DNA of 64,000 bases. It comes from Ostrinia nubilalis. Taxonomy: Eukaryota > Arthropoda > Insecta > Lepidoptera > Crambidae. The notes beneath the pieces were generated by a model that worked only from the letters and a program-made list of their open reading frames with translations, ran no database searches and was not told where the DNA came from. Below are positions 35,590 through 51,186 of this stretch, piece by piece (within the stretch, counting starts at the first letter, position 1; each line of letters starts with the position of its first letter). A program made the translations under genes and the position numbers. The stretch lies in NCBI RefSeq assembly GCF_963855985.1, contig NC_087095.1:7574001-7638000 (forward strand), read 5' to 3'.

Positions 35590-35726
35590 TCCCACTTATC
35601 TGCCATATCATATCTCAAGATATCCACCGGCTCTTGATCATGAAGATCACAGATAAGTAATCAATATCTCGGGCGTTCCCGACGAGATCAGTGTTAGATT
35701 TTCAGTCTGAGTTTGCATTTACTAAA
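35590..35726 (+). promoter_or_regulatory. Putative promoter and 5' UTR of the trypsin gene
   Basis: Two GATA-factor type sites are seen, CTTATCT (35595-35601) and AGATAAG (35651-35657), along with further GATAT/ATATC words at 35608-35625. An arthropod-like initiator TCAGT lies at 35688-35692, giving a short leader of about 35 bp to the ATG at 35727. A weak TATA-like CAATATCT sits about 28 bp upstream of it. GATA sites are common in insect midgut protease promoters, so midgut expression is a reasonable inference but not shown. Confidence 0.45.
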
Positions 35727-39012
<3,286 letters not shown>

Positions 39013-40313
39013 ACAAAGAAATATTTTTTCTATTTTGTTTTGTTTTATTTACGGTCACATATTGTATAGCTTACGAAATCAACAGAGACTAATGTATCTG
39101 ACATATCTCTAGTTCCTACTGTGTGCCAGTGGATTAGTCATATCCGTCAAGCATTTGGATTTTGGAAGCAGACAAATACAAAGAAAATCTGAGGCTTGAT
39201 AATACTGCAAATTAGGTGTACATAACAAGGCGTTGGTCAAATCTGCTTTAAAGTAAATAACGCCTAGTAAGTACTTAGAGGACATCAAACGTAATACAAA
39301 CGTTAATCGATTCAGTTGCGTAAACAATCGATTGATAACTCGGATGAGCGACAATGGTGGTTGGGCAACCTAATTTACATACAAACAGCTTTCTACCGAC
39401 GTTACATGATACCGTTCTAAATAGTGTCATTGACTTTAGCATTATCAATACCTAGATTTACTGACAAGTACTTAGTCTTTGTTTTTATTTTTTATAGCTG
39501 TCGATTGATTGTTGAGAATCAGTTACACACACACACATAAATTAACATCGATTAATGTAGGTATACATTTAGATTTTTTATTTTAAAAACGGGACAAACA
39601 TCGAAATTATCTTTGAGTAAAAAATATAATACGCATTTCATAACAAAATAGCCAAAAGATATTAACAAAAGTAAAAGTAAACTACATATTTATATAAACA
39701 TTCCATTTCTATTATTTACTTCCCGTTTGTGCGAGTAACTAATAGTTTTATTTCATTACATTAATCCACTGTATGTTTTCCTAATTGGAGCTATTAAAAA
39801 TAGTAACAGTCTAACTCATATTTAGTTGATTAGAATCTCCTGTGGTCGTGACTAACGTGCATTATAAAATTGTATATTGTTATGTTAATTATGGCAAAAC
39901 GTGTTGAGTTAATGAAACTACTAAACGAGATTAAAATTAGGTATGTTAACAGCTTTATTTAAGCCGGAATGGATTTGTTCAATTGTTTCATTATTCCGTA
40001 TTATAATCCTAATTTAAATAAGAAGTGTGCCTTCAAACTGCCTATCCAACTACTTTAAGCAGTTATCAAAGCTGATTAGTTATTTGAAGGAGTTTATTAT
40101 GAAAAAAAATGACATAGGTATGTCATTAGGCCTTCGATTTATGCTATTCATGGGTATTATAGAACTAAAAAAAAACCTCATAAGCAACAAAAAATAACAT
40201 TGAGTTGTACGACAGTATGTCAGTAAGATCGCAAATCAACATGTCACATCAGCGGTGGATTATATTATGTAACATGTTTGATCACTTTGTGTTTCAGTTG
40301 ATAACTTTTAAAT
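39013..40313. other. Downstream flank of the trypsin gene
   Basis: AT-rich sequence with a short (CA)n run near 39524-39537. No further protease exon, repeat or canonical polyadenylation signal close to the stop was seen. Confidence 0.35.
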
Positions 40314-40443
40314 AGACCTCATACTGCTGAACATAGGCCTCCCTCAATGCTTTCCATGTTGCCTGCGGCGCCTTCCTGCTACCTTTATGATGTCGTCGGT
40401 GCACCTTGTGGATCTATGGCTCAATGATGATGAGACCTCGTAC
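40314..40443 (+). mobile_element. RTE-type LINE insertion with inverted 5' part (twin priming)
   Basis: Two pieces of the RTE 3' end lie back to back. 40325 to about 40411 is inverted (TGCTGAACATAGGCCTCCCT through TACCTTTATGATGTCGTCGG), while about 40412-40432 is forward (TCTATGGCTCAATGATGATG). The flanks AGACCTCATAC (40314-40324) and AGACCTCGTAC (40433-40443) are an 11-bp target duplication with one mismatch. The two pieces are neighbouring segments of the element, with only a few bases missing between them. This is the signature of a twin-primed LINE insertion. Confidence 0.8.
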
Positions 40444-41512
40444 AATTTTGGCGAGGCATTCCATCATTATCTTCAATTTTGATAGTTTAAAAGACGAAGA
40501 CGACGGAAACTCCTTTAAACAACCACCAAGGAATGTTAATACCACTGACAGACAGTCACTTGTCACTGACCTACCAAAACTCATTGAAAGACGCCTTTCA
40601 AATGATCGTGATTCTTAATCCAAGCCTGCGCCTGCGCATACTTGCGAATGTGCAATTTTTCTCATTTGTCTGGTAGTCGTTACATTATGCAAATGAATTG
40701 TTACTTTTTAAAATGAATACATTAAATACATATGTTGATTAATAGCCGATTTAATGAACTGTCAACAACATACTTGCGTTTCTAATTATAATGCGTTGAA
40801 TGTGTAATTGGAAAACAACTATTTAAGATTAGAGATTGTGTACAATGTGCTTAGCCATGATAAATTCCTTTACATTTCTTCGTAATGAAGGTGTAAGCAG
40901 TTTTAAAAACTTATTTATATGTCTTTAATTCGATACAAGAACTATTCTTTTAAAACTTCAAATCGTGTTAGATGATCAATCACCATCACAACGCGTACTA
41001 TCTGTGTAGATTTTTCCACAAGTAGGTAGACCATATGGCAAAATGGTTTTCTTAGAAGAAAATCATGAACTATTTTCCACCGGTTGATGACATAAAGTTC
41101 GCTTTTTTTACTTTTGATTTAATATAAGTTTTAAATGAATAAATATGTATAGACACTCTAGGTTCATTTTAAATTGTTTTTAAACTTTTTGATTCTGCTG
41201 TAGTAGTAGAAAGAAACCTAATAATATTATAACTAAAGCAACGATTGTTCGCCGAACTCTTAATCAGATACAGCGGAACATCTAGAAGTGCGGCTATAAA
41301 TTAAGCCTGTTCCAAGTTGTGTCTATTAATCATACAATAAACTTGTCAATTACATCTCTCCATGTTCATCATAATCTGTTTATGTGCCCTTTGTTTGTGC
41401 GTGACGGATGTTATGGAAACGGATGTTAGAAGTAGTGAGGGTTCAAAATCTTAGTTCTTTTTATTTTCGTTTCTACAGTCTCAACAGAATATTTTTTCTT
41501 TTCTTTTTTTTT
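40444..41512. other. Intergenic stretch, no gene seen
   Basis: AT-rich, without recognised repeats. A 70-codon open frame at 40406-40618 begins inside the RTE insertion and is not credible as a gene. Confidence 0.35.
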
Positions 41513-41805
41513 GTTTATTTCTTCTAAGGCGGTCTTCCCCTGCCGCGGGTGTTGTTGCTAGGTCTCCACTCCAGGGTCTTTCTGGCCCAGCGATCTTGGT
41601 TCATCCGTGCAATGTGCCCTGCCCATCTCCATTTACGGCTCTCAATCTCTTCCACCACGTCGCTGACCCCTGTCTTTTATCTGATCCACTCGTTTCTTTT
41701 GTAATCTTGTAGGGAAACGCAAAGCATCTGTTTTTCCATTGCTCGTTGTGCAACTCGGAGTGTCTCAGCAGACTTTTCTGTCAGCGTTGGACAGACAACA
41801 TCCGG
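41513..41805 (-). pseudogene. RTE-type reverse transcriptase fragment (post-RT region)
   Basis: The - strand translation reads ETLRVAQRAMEKQMLCVSLQ, then an in-frame TAA, then VVEEIESRKWRWAGHIARMN, DRWARKTLEWRP and GRGRPP. This is the region after the reverse transcriptase palm/thumb of lepidopteran RTE-type retrotransposons, just upstream of the GRWGRKVLEWRPR piece seen at 3560-3787. The stop codon and lack of flanking ORF show it is dead. A tail of Ts on + (41497-41520) adjoins it. Confidence 0.85.
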
Positions 41806-42724
41806 CATCAGGCTGGAGTAAATTGGATGCAAGTGGCCAGGGACAGAAGTCGGTAGAAGGTTGAAGAGGCCTATGTTCGACGACGAACCTCCTAAGACTG
41901 CTATAGATAGATTTTTGCTAAATAAGTATTCTACAAAGTACGAGTACAAGAACTTTACACAAGCATTCTTTCAGTCAATTTTACTTCTCATTTTGTGTCC
42001 AAAGCACTATTGGTCCCGATCAAAACTTTAATGAGATGCTAATGATAGAAATCGAACTAAGCTTTAACTTGTATCTTTTAATAAAGAGTACGAATATTAA
42101 AACTTTCCAAGCCTATTCATAATCTTAATTTGATGTTAATTCACATCGATATCTCCAATGAAAACTGCCGTTAAAACGATTGAAAGATTAAGTCCGACGG
42201 TAGCAGTGATACGAGGCCGCGATATTTAACTGATTGGAAACAAGCCTCTGATAAATATGCATGTTATATTACTAACACATTTGTCAGCAGACTTGATTTT
42301 ATTAGATACATTTGCATATTTATGAATGCGCATTATTTGACAGGGACAAGACAAATTGATTATTATAAATACGCCGATGTGTTAATCGTTTTCAGTTAAT
42401 CGCCATTCATTTACATGGTGTTATTAATAAACCCATGGGTAAGTATTATCTGATAAGTAAACGGCAATGAATAATTTCAACACTTAAAATATTCAGTGTT
42501 TACTGAACTCACTTATCTATAGTTACCGCTTCCAAGCTATAAATAAATTCCTTCTTCGTATTTTCCAATTAAGTAAAGTTATACATAAAAGAAAAACACA
42601 AGTAATTCAGGTCTATTAGTTTCAGTAAACCAGGAGCAGATCTTTCATGTTAGACAAAGGATATAAAATTTGTTAGTCTACTCGTTTTAACTTACACTAT
42701 TTAACGAAAAAAAATGCAGCCTGC
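41806..42724. other. Intergenic stretch, no gene called
   Basis: AT-rich. TTTTCAG before 42395 and CCATGG/GTAAGT at about 42437 bracket a 43-nt segment with one open frame, but nothing supports it as an exon beyond the sites. Confidence 0.3.
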
Positions 42725-42861
42725 CATTAGTCTAAGGATGACTTGCAACCTTAACTTTAACGGTAATTATAACTTTAACCGGTGTTTTTGTATGTAGTTT
42801 GACACATTTTTGACATTTGGTAAGGTCAAAGTATGATGGTGCAGCCCAGGATTAGTCTAAC
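42725..42861. mobile_element. Decayed MITE related to the GGCTGAGTTGCACCA family
   Basis: TTAGTCTAAGGATGACTTGC at the left pairs imperfectly with ATGGTGCAGCCCAGGATTAG at the right. The interior AACTTTAACCGGTGTTTTTG and GTAGTTTGACACATTTTTGA match the core of the intact relative at 55861-55976. Confidence 0.7.
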
Positions 42862-43262
42862 ATACGTTAACGTCTTGGCTTAAATGAAGTTCCAATTTTA
42901 GAGTACGTTCCTTAATTTCCTCATTTTTCACGATCGCTCATTCGCACAAGTCATCGCCATGTCATTTTACATCAATTTGCATTCGTTCCCTTGTTTACTC
43001 AGCAGCTTATCCGTCACATACTTTCGATGAACTGTACAAAGTGCTACGTAAATGTTTTTTTAAACCCCCGTCAGCGAGGGCTGTGCATTGATTGATCGCC
43101 TGATTTGAATGGAGCTGAGACGATGCGATCTGCATTACTCAATTAGAACACTTTTACTTACTATAATATAAATCTTATTTGATGTTTTATTACTTTACCT
43201 ACGAGTAAGTGCCTAATTGTTTGTTTTTTGGGATTTTTTCCTTCGACAGATTCTCCCGAATG

Positions 43263-43315
43263 GTGGAAAATAGGAATTTTCGTTTCATATTCACACGAAA
43301 AATTCCATTTTCCAC
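43263..43315. repeat. Hairpin with ~21-bp arms
   Basis: GTGGAAAATAGGAATTTTCG (43263 onward) pairs with CGAAAAATTCCATTTTCCAC (ending 43315) with one bulge on each side and a loop of about 11 nt. It could be a MITE remnant or a small-RNA hairpin; no other evidence separates these. Confidence 0.45.
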
Positions 43316-43410
43316 ATGTTTTTGCCTGAAATCAAGATTTTTTTATATTTTTTTTATATGAATCAATGTTAATAGATTTTTGTATAGATACTCGTATAAA
43401 TGTAGAGTTC

Positions 43411-43664
43411 CCAGTACGGCTAGCACGAAAAACTTTCGAGTTCAAATCGTTTGCGTACTCGAATCGCCATCAAAAGATTTAGTAACAACAGCGCCCTTGT
43501 GAACGTGTCGTAAAGTGAACTTAGTATGAGATGTGGCTGCACGAAACTTATTTTGAGAATCAAAATTGTCACGTTATCGTTTAATTCGAAGATTGAGTAT
43601 CGAATTTTATCGAATACGCAAACGATTCGAAGAGGAAAGTTGTTCATGCTAGAGGTACAGTACC
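43411..43664. mobile_element. 254-bp MITE with ~50-bp imperfect inverted ends
   Basis: The left arm contains CTAGCACGAAAAACTTTCGA and AATCGTTTGCGTACTCG. The right arm, read inward, contains CTAGCATGAACAACTTTCCT and AATCGTTTGCGTATTCG. No coding sequence; open frames across it are by-products of the inverted repeat. Confidence 0.7.
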
Positions 43665-44782
43665 CAGTTTCAACCGATATCTACCGTTTTCCAATAGAAT
43701 TTCTCACGCGCATGCCAAACAAACACGACTAAGTACGTTGGTCCTATTAGAATGAAATAAGAGTCTCCAATTAGATTTTTTTTACTTTATACTCGTAACC
43801 ATAATAAATTTCATATACCTAATCTAAAATATTGAATTCAGGACAGCGCTCTACATAAACTATTCAAGTTTTTAGTGTGACTGAAAGGATTATCGGGGGA
43901 TTCAGATCTACTCCCCAACAAATCCTCTGAGCATTTGAGGTGTGTATAAATGGTTAATACCAACTTTTGATTTTGTGTCCGTCTCGGTCGTACTCATAAG
44001 TAGGTGTCTCATGTGCTGACTTAATAATCAAAGGCTTTTATTTATTTTATAACTGTTAATTTCATAAGTAATTAAAGAAATCTAATTGAACGCATCTTCA
44101 AATCTGAAGAGCCATTTATGGTTAAATCAATCAATATTTATTCAAATATTACAGAAAATAATCTTCGTTAAATACGGTGAAAGCTTCCGACACTCGTTTG
44201 TAATCCGTTTCCTCATTAATAACAGCGATATTGTTCTTTGCGCCATCATCTATCACTCGAAAATGTGACTTAATCAAGACCAATAAGCCCTTATTTTGTT
44301 TTTGATACGCACCGAGATTCAGGACTTTGTCAATTTGCGCACAGAAATTATTTACGACACCCCCTCATTTAAGGGTTTTCCGTCTTTTTTCGTTGCATAG
44401 AGCAGGGCATAGGGTTGTCTCGCTCTGTCGAGTAGTAATAAATTTGGGGCGACTGTGAATTAACAATACCATAGTCATAATTCGCCAGCCTGTTGCGGTG
44501 CGCTCGGGCTGTATGACGAGACAATATTGATACTTGTACTGCGTTTGTTACGTTATTTTGGTGTAAATAATAGCATTGTGGACATATTTTAGTTAAATGA
44601 AAGTAATTAAGATATGGATATAATTTATTTACATAAACATGACCAAAAAGAGATCATTGGCCGTGATCAAGTTTTATCACAGAAAGATAGATGTTTTGAT
44701 ACTATTTATTTCACTCCAGTCTACCTATACTTACTAAACATTTTTAATCAAAATTACTACTATGAATTCAACCACCTCTATG
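43665..44782. other. Intergenic stretch, no gene seen
   Basis: AT-rich sequence. Nothing recognisable apart from a slightly GC-richer block at 44395-44530. Confidence 0.35.
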
Positions 44783-44850
44783 TTCTAGCTAGGGTAAGAC
44801 CACCTGCTTCAGGCAGGTCCTGGGTTCGAGACCCAGTGGGACACAATTTC
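44783..44850 (+). mobile_element. tRNA-like SINE head
   Basis: AGCTAGGGTAAGACCACCTG, then CTTCAGGCAGG, then a perfect T-arm CTGGGTTCGAGACCCAG. The anticodon stem has a 5-nt loop and there is no acceptor stem, so it is not a functional tRNA gene. The following text ends in a degenerate tail. Confidence 0.5.
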
Positions 44851-44959
44851 TTGCTCTGTTTTATTGGTCACCATAACGACAATTTAACAGCATTGTTGTA
44901 TTCCGGTAGTTGAAAGGAAGATAGCCAGTTCCATTTTGGTTGAATATTTTGGGTGAATC

Positions 44960-45035
44960 TTGATTGGCGTGATCATCATTTTCCATCAGGTGAGTAGCTC
45001 GCTTATCATCACATTCCATCAGGTGAGATCCACTG
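44960..45035 (+). repeat. Dispersed repeat 3' tail, partly duplicated
   Basis: CATTTTCCATCAGGTGAGTA, then a second copy CACATTCCATCAGGTGAGAT 32 bp on. This CCATCAGGTGAG block is a common lepidopteran retroelement tail. I cannot name the family. Confidence 0.4.
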
Positions 45036-46009
45036 AATTATGTGCTAAAATAACATTGAGATTAATTAAGGTAATCACAAAAATCATTTCCAATATAATA
45101 TACATAGAAAGCAAAATAAAAAAGTTAGATTTTAAAACAATATTGACCACACAAGACTCGATATCGACGAGATCGATATCTGTGTACTCGAACATCCCTA
45201 GCCAGCTGGCGGAGCGTACGCCACTCAATTCAGGGGTGGCACTGCTCAGACGGCAATAACGTATACACAAATAGGTGTCAAGACTCGGAGAGCGTCTTAC
45301 TCGGATCAATTCTAATCTCCGCTGTGAGCCCGTGACGGGCCGGTGACGTCGGCGACAACTAGCTAACCTCACCCAGTCATAAGAGCTGTCTTTGTCCGTG
45401 TATTGTTTGGATTAGCACCGATTACCATCGCGGTGTTTGATCATTTGCACGCTGTTTGCGGGTGGGTTTCTTGGGATATGATCATTATCTTATTGTAGCG
45501 TGACATCATTTTTATATTATGTGATTTCTGGTTTATTCTCTTTAATTATCTTTGCTTTTTCTTTTTTTTTTTTATTAGTCTTCTTTCATTTCTCGTTTAC
45601 AATCATTGTATATTACCTTTTCTTTTTATATTTTTTTTGATTTCTCTTATTTTTTTACAAGCAGAAATATGTTAACATCTAAAGTTATTATATTTTTTTT
45701 ATTTCAATATTTTCAGATTATTTTTTTAATAAAAAAAAAACAAGGTTCATTATTTATTAACTATTGTTAAATAATATTAATTGCCTTTTATTAGTTGCAG
45801 ATACTTAGTAAAATATCAAGTTCACATCTGTTTTCAAATACCTAACCGTATCATACTCTACGTCACTGATTACCCAATCAATACCCTAATCTGAATATGA
45901 CAGTCTGCGGCGTCGATATGTCGCCAATATTCAATTCGATTAGGCTGTTGAGCGCCTAAACCCGCCAATAAGTAAGTGTAATGCTATAGTCCCTCGGCCT
46001 ATTACCTGG
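45036..46009. other. Intergenic stretch with a T-rich tract
   Basis: 45540-45760 is an extended T/A-rich low-complexity tract. The 117-codon - strand frame (45372 down to 45019) begins in GC-richer sequence and runs into AT-rich hydrophobic codons. It resembles no known protein and I do not call it. Confidence 0.35.
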
Positions 46010-46260
46010 CAATTTCACAGAACAATCTACGTCGGGTCGCGTCGACAGCACACAACGATGTGACACACACGCGCTTTGTAGCCGAGAGGGACGGCGCTCC
46101 CGCGATTTGTTTACACAGTGTACCTTTCCCTTTCTCGCGCGCGTGTGTGCGTGCCATCTGGCGGGCGGTGGAAGCCCTGCGCCTGTAGTAGTGCTGCCCC
46201 CACACCTAAACGCACCCCGTTTCGGGGTAGTTCGCCCGTGTGTGCGTGACCCAGTCGAAT
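46010..46260. promoter_or_regulatory. CpG-rich patch, possible promoter
   Basis: A ~250-bp block rich in CG and in GTGTGTGCG/CGCGCGCG words within AT-rich DNA. In arthropods such isolated patches sometimes mark promoters. No initiator-plus-exon structure is evident, so this is a weak call. Confidence 0.2.
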
Positions 46261-49200
46261 AAATCTAGTGTAATACACACAAACATATTGGTGGCGTGGC
46301 GTGTCATTTTTACGCTTGTGTTGCCGCTACTTGGGGTTCTTTATTCAACGCGATGATATTATTATTCTAACGATTACGACATCCTTTATGCTTACAATAA
46401 AATAATTAATAAGGGATGAAGAGCATTGTTGCGCGCAGCTCGCGATCGGTATCAGGGCACTTACCTTCATTCACGCTTTAGAGAGGTTACGGCGGTTAAT
46501 AACATGTTTATTGTAATAGCTGAGCTATTGTTTATAACTTAACTTCCAATTTATTTATTGCTTTCGATTTAACGCCCTACTTACAGAGCGTCATAATAAA
46601 AAAGTCCATCATTATCAGTGTTAATGGTGAGTTAATTAATCGTAGAGATATTAATTCGATGGTGAATTGATTAACGGTATTTAACATCGTGCCGTACCGT
46701 TACACACTTAAAACAACGCAGTGAGCCCCAATAAATATATTTGCGCGGTTTAAAACCGATAAATCTCCGTAGTTTTTGTTTGCAAAGAAAGCGACTGCAT
46801 GAATGAACCGCAGCTCGGTGCCGCGATTAGTGGGGTCAAAGACTAAGCAGCGATAACGAGTGAACTATAATTAGTTGCTCTTCTCACAATAAACAATTAA
46901 GACTTCATTAATGGTGCATTAACTTTGTTTGTTCGGTTCAAATCAGAAGATTTATTGCAATAATTATTTTAATGTATGTAATAGATAGACAACATTTTAA
47001 ATATTGCGTCCATGCTTATATTCAATATCGCTTCTCGTAAATTATAACAGAATAATGTTAACAAACATATTAATTAATTAATTACCTATGATTAAACGTT
47101 TCATTTAGAAAAAAAATGTACAAAAACTTCGTCGCCAAAAGTCTAAATAGGCATAAAACGTGCTAAAATGCAACGATTAGTCTTTGCCGGAACATTTGAC
47201 AGGGCGCTCAACCCCAGTTAAGTTTCACAATTACGCCGCATGGCTCATTGTGACGACCTTACCTCCACCTATTGTGGACGCCGCCGATCCGAAGCCACAC
47301 AAACCTGACCCCTCTGTACACCAGCCAATACCCCCATTTTGTCCTTTCTAACTCACCAACAACAAAGCAGGGTAGCTCTACCATCCCTGGGCACCGGTAT
47401 ACAAATATATTATTATCCAGCCTGTTCGGTGTTCACAAATATCAATAACGAATTACCGTTTCGGGCCAGATTTAAAAGTTAACGATCGAACTTTTAAAAT
47501 GTGTTATGGCTTTATTTGGGGTCAATTTAAATGTAACGTTTTATAGTAAAGGATTGTGTTAAGGTCTTTTAGAAGTTAATCATTATCTATTATACTTTTC
47601 AAAACGATTCTATTCTTACTTCGTAAAAAGTTCTGCTTAGAAAAATATAGATGGCGCTACTTGTGTCACAACAATCAAGCCTTATTAATTAAATAAAAAT
47701 TGCTAGATAGAGTCATAAAATTGTATTACTGTCTTGATTAATAGCTTTAGGACCTTGGTAAACTTTCTCACTTGGTAAAATTAGGTCCCTTTTCAAAAGT
47801 GGGCTGCGATGATCTAAAATTTTATTGGGCCTTGACGGCTTCACAAATTATTTTATAAACGCTGATTAGTAGTGCTCAAAGGAAAATAATTAGTGAACTT
47901 TTCTTCTGCTATCAAACTGTCGAAAGGCTGGCCTGACGACGTCTATAAATGAAATAACAATTTATGGCTCTATTACGTTAGGTCTTGTTATATTTAAGAT
48001 AAACAAAAGTTAGATTTTTTTAGTAAAAAAATAAGTTTCCACTATTGGCGTCTATAAAGACATTAGCTTGTCCATCCTAATGATTCCGTAATTATTTTTA
48101 TAGTTTTATCTTATTTAATTATTCATTTGATACCAACTAAGTAGTTGTTGCTTTTTTCAAAAGATAATCGGGTAATACACCTAATTTCGTTCAAAATTTA
48201 CCCACAAACCATGTAGGCACAACTCGTCAATGAAATCGATAAACCAATTACGTATTCGAGTCGCGCACTGCTAATGTTTCATCTGCAAACCTCGCGTATA
48301 CTACAGTAAATACAGATCTAACTAAAGAGACAATATCTCCGGCGTTAAAAGGCCAGCCGAGTAGACGGTGGGAGGGGCGGGAGGGCGGCCACCCTCCTTG
48401 CGAAATTACTACATTTTGAAGGGAACAACTTTTTATGAGAATAAGCCGCTGCTATGAATCTCGAATTATAAAATGAAACGGGTGACTCTACTACTTTTCG
48501 TTTATTCTATTTATTTTTTTCTAATTAAACACTTTTTATTTTTTTAACTTTTTTTTCTAAGCCTAAAAGTCTAAGTGGCCAGGTTAATTATTCGGAATTT
48601 TCTTCTCGTTGTCCGTAAGGTGCTATAACAGTGATTGGGCCCAAACTTTGGGCATAACTTTGAAGTATTGTAATGACATCGTCGCTCGGGCGCTCTCGGC
48701 GGCGGTCGGGGGCGTTCGGACTCAGTCAATAAGGTGCAATGCCCGCCCCGGGTTGCCTACTCGACGTTATGCTGGAGCTGGACCAGGGATACTAGTTACG
48801 GGAATTTACCCTGAAACGGGGAAACGCATGAGTCAATTTGCAGAACTAATGATACCTACATTTAAGAAATTTTCCAATGCGGTTATAAATCATAAATAGA
48901 GCAAGGCAAGCGAAAATTTTAGGCAAGCAGGATATAAAGTAAATATTGTTATTTCTCTGTAAATACATCATTTTTGATAAGAGATAAGAAACTATTCTCT
49001 AAAACATAAAAGCTTTACATTTCTCCTATCATGTCATCTAGCTACGAAATCGCCATATAAATGAAACTGTATTTAATTTTGCTCATTGTGCTTATCAGTT
49101 AATTGTTAAAAACAACAAAAGATACAATTAAAATTAACATCCAAGGAGAATTGTTTCCTAGCAACGTCCACCCAGCTGCGCCACAGATGAGATTCTCTAC

Positions 49201-49744
49201 GGGTCGAAGGGTGTGAAGAGGCGCTCCGGCTCAAATCCCGTTAGGGATAATTGTGTCTCTTTTATTTACACCGTCGCCTTTATGACTCGATGGAAACGAT
49301 TCCATTTTAATTTCTGAACGATTCCGCACTTTCTGCGCTGCAATTTCAAACCGAAATTGGATGTGCCACTTGTAGGGGCAGACCAATGAAACTTGCGTCA
49401 GTGAACAACAAAGTTCTGTATAGACAACGATCATTAGCCGTTGTGTAATCAACCTTGACTTTATTGAACGCTCCACTATACTCTCTAAGATAATCGCCAC
49501 AACATATCACCCCAAACTGGTTTCAAAACGATAATCAAGTAATAACAATTAAAAGTACCAATTGCAAAACCAGCGTGGTGGACAATAACTTGTATAGAGC
49601 AACAGGTAAATTATGTGTGTCAATTGTAACCGAATCTAAGTCGAATGTTACGTAACACGACGTGAGATATCCCTGTGGGCGGCGGGAACGGAATGCCGGA
49701 GGAAAGCAGACGGCCTTGACATAACAATATTTGGTGCGCTTACC
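46261..49744. other. Unique-looking stretch, possible - strand donors
   Basis: No recognised repeats. Two strong donor-like sites occur on the - strand: ATGAAG/GTAAGTG (boundary 46464/46465) and GTGGAG/GTAAGG (boundary about 47266/47267). The sequence upstream of the second is GC-rich and open in two frames, but its acceptor is poor. CpG-rich blocks lie at 48350-48410 and 48680-48760. A weak tRNA-like B-box (GGCTCAAATCCCG) is near 49229. No gene is called. Confidence 0.3.
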
Positions 49745-49935
49745 TTAGCTGCCACAGTCGGGAGAGGTCAATCGAGAACGTATCACCGAGCCACAGTACA
49801 CGAACTATTAGTAAGGGATTCGTGTAAGCTGTGCCCCGATACGGTGACGAGTCAAAGCTATCGAACTTTCACGCGCTGCGCCGGCGCTTATCGCTGCACG
49901 GTAAATAAGACGCGCCGCAGTCACGTGATTTGAAC
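49745..49935 (-). promoter_or_regulatory. Candidate CpG-rich first exon on the minus strand
   Basis: On the - strand a CpG-rich block (49850-49930) is followed by sequence ending GCAGCTAAG/GTAAGCGCAC, a strong donor. No ATG precedes it in a useful frame, so if real this is an untranslated first exon. Being upstream on the same strand, it could belong to the same long-intron gene as the 26902-26959 segment. Evidence is composition plus one splice site. Confidence 0.25.
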
Positions 49936-51057
49936 TAAATGGTCAGTTAGAAGGCGGTTAAGTATCCGCTTACTTACACTTAATTATTTTCCTGTGTTTG
50001 ATTTTAGTGAAATGTTATTAAGCAATCAAATAGAAACTTAACGGTTTATCTGGTTCATTTACAAATACAGGACACAGAAAGCTCCGAAATGGATCGACAA
50101 TAGTAGAAATATTTACGACCACGTTAGTGGCTGCAGGGAATGGAAAACATTCACCGTCCGTCCATAAAACGTAAACGTTAAAAAGTTTCGCCTTTTTTGT
50201 TTCAGCTGAAAACGAAAAAAAAGCAAACAGACGATTAAAAATGATCCACGTGAATGTATTCGCGCGGACAATATTTTAAAACAAAATGTCACACGCTATC
50301 CACGGGTGCCTCCCCCGGTGGGGGCTGAGACGGGCGCCCCCACTCGAGGGGAGCGTCATTGTGGACTGTGGTGTCGTAACTCCGCGAACTTTTTAATTTA
50401 CAATTAGGTAGCTTCCCATTTCTGTGTCCTATTTAGCTCTCGTTTTTCCGGTAGCCGCGGCTGCGAATCGTAATTAAAATTTATTTATCACATTACACCG
50501 CCCTGAATCTCCCAAGATATATCTGATGAAGGGAACCGTTTGAGATTAACCGCTTAAGAAGTTGCGGGCGAGAAGAAAGAATTGCCCGTTTTGGGTTAAA
50601 AAATGGCAAAATAAATTCTTATTTTTGCTTTAATACAGGAAATTATGGTTTTTACTCGCAGTACTTCTTTAAGCGCGACTTCAATTTTCTTTGAACAAAT
50701 TGCTGAGGAAAGAAAATTATATCAGTTTCATAATGAAAGTATTTATCAGGGCTTCCACGTTTCATACTAAATATTATTATAAAAGTACGAAAAATATCTC
50801 ACACGATATTAAGGCTCCTGAAACGATTGACTCGTTTTTAAAAATTCATGAAAGTTTACATTAAAATGTCGATAAGACTACAAACTTATTTGATATAGGT
50901 AATAATATTGAGAACATAGACAGTTGCCAAGGAATGTGCATGCCTCTTTTTGTCGCACCAAAAAGAAACGCGTGCGCAGCTGCGAGCAAAGGCTTGTACT
51001 TGACAAGTTTTGTATGCATTTCTCAACTTCCGTAGTTTTTATTTGAATAAACAGACC
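49936..51057. other. Intergenic stretch, no gene seen
   Basis: A short C/G-rich block (50300-50360, with CCCCCGGTGGGGG) interrupts AT-rich sequence. No exon or repeat is recognised. Confidence 0.35.
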
Positions 51058-51125
51058 CTTCGTGGTTCAGTTGCGAGCGAGACGAGACGAGAAGTTCAGG
51101 ATTCAATTCCTAGATGGCCTCTAAA
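51058..51125 (+). mobile_element. tRNA-like SINE head
   Basis: TTCGTGGTTCAGTTGCGAGC, then GAAGTTCAGGATTCAATTCC has A-box/B-box spacing, followed by TAGATGGCC as in several lepidopteran SINEs. The tail is not clear. Confidence 0.5.
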
Positions 51126-51186
51126 ATAAGATTTTGCATAAGCTGCTAATGTTTAACCTAAAACATTATCCTGTTTTGTATCTGTC

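Noticed and set aside
44783..44850. tRNA gene
   Set aside because: Only the T-arm is perfect. The anticodon stem has a 5-nt loop and no acceptor stem pairs, so it is a SINE head.
45019..45372. 117-codon minus-strand ORF as a gene
   Set aside because: It crosses from GC-rich to AT-rich sequence, turns into hydrophobic AT-codon residues and resembles no family. Length is within chance for 64 kb.
48609..48899. 96-codon ORF as a gene
   Set aside because: It runs through a CpG-rich block where stops are rare, has no ATG start and has no recognisable motif.
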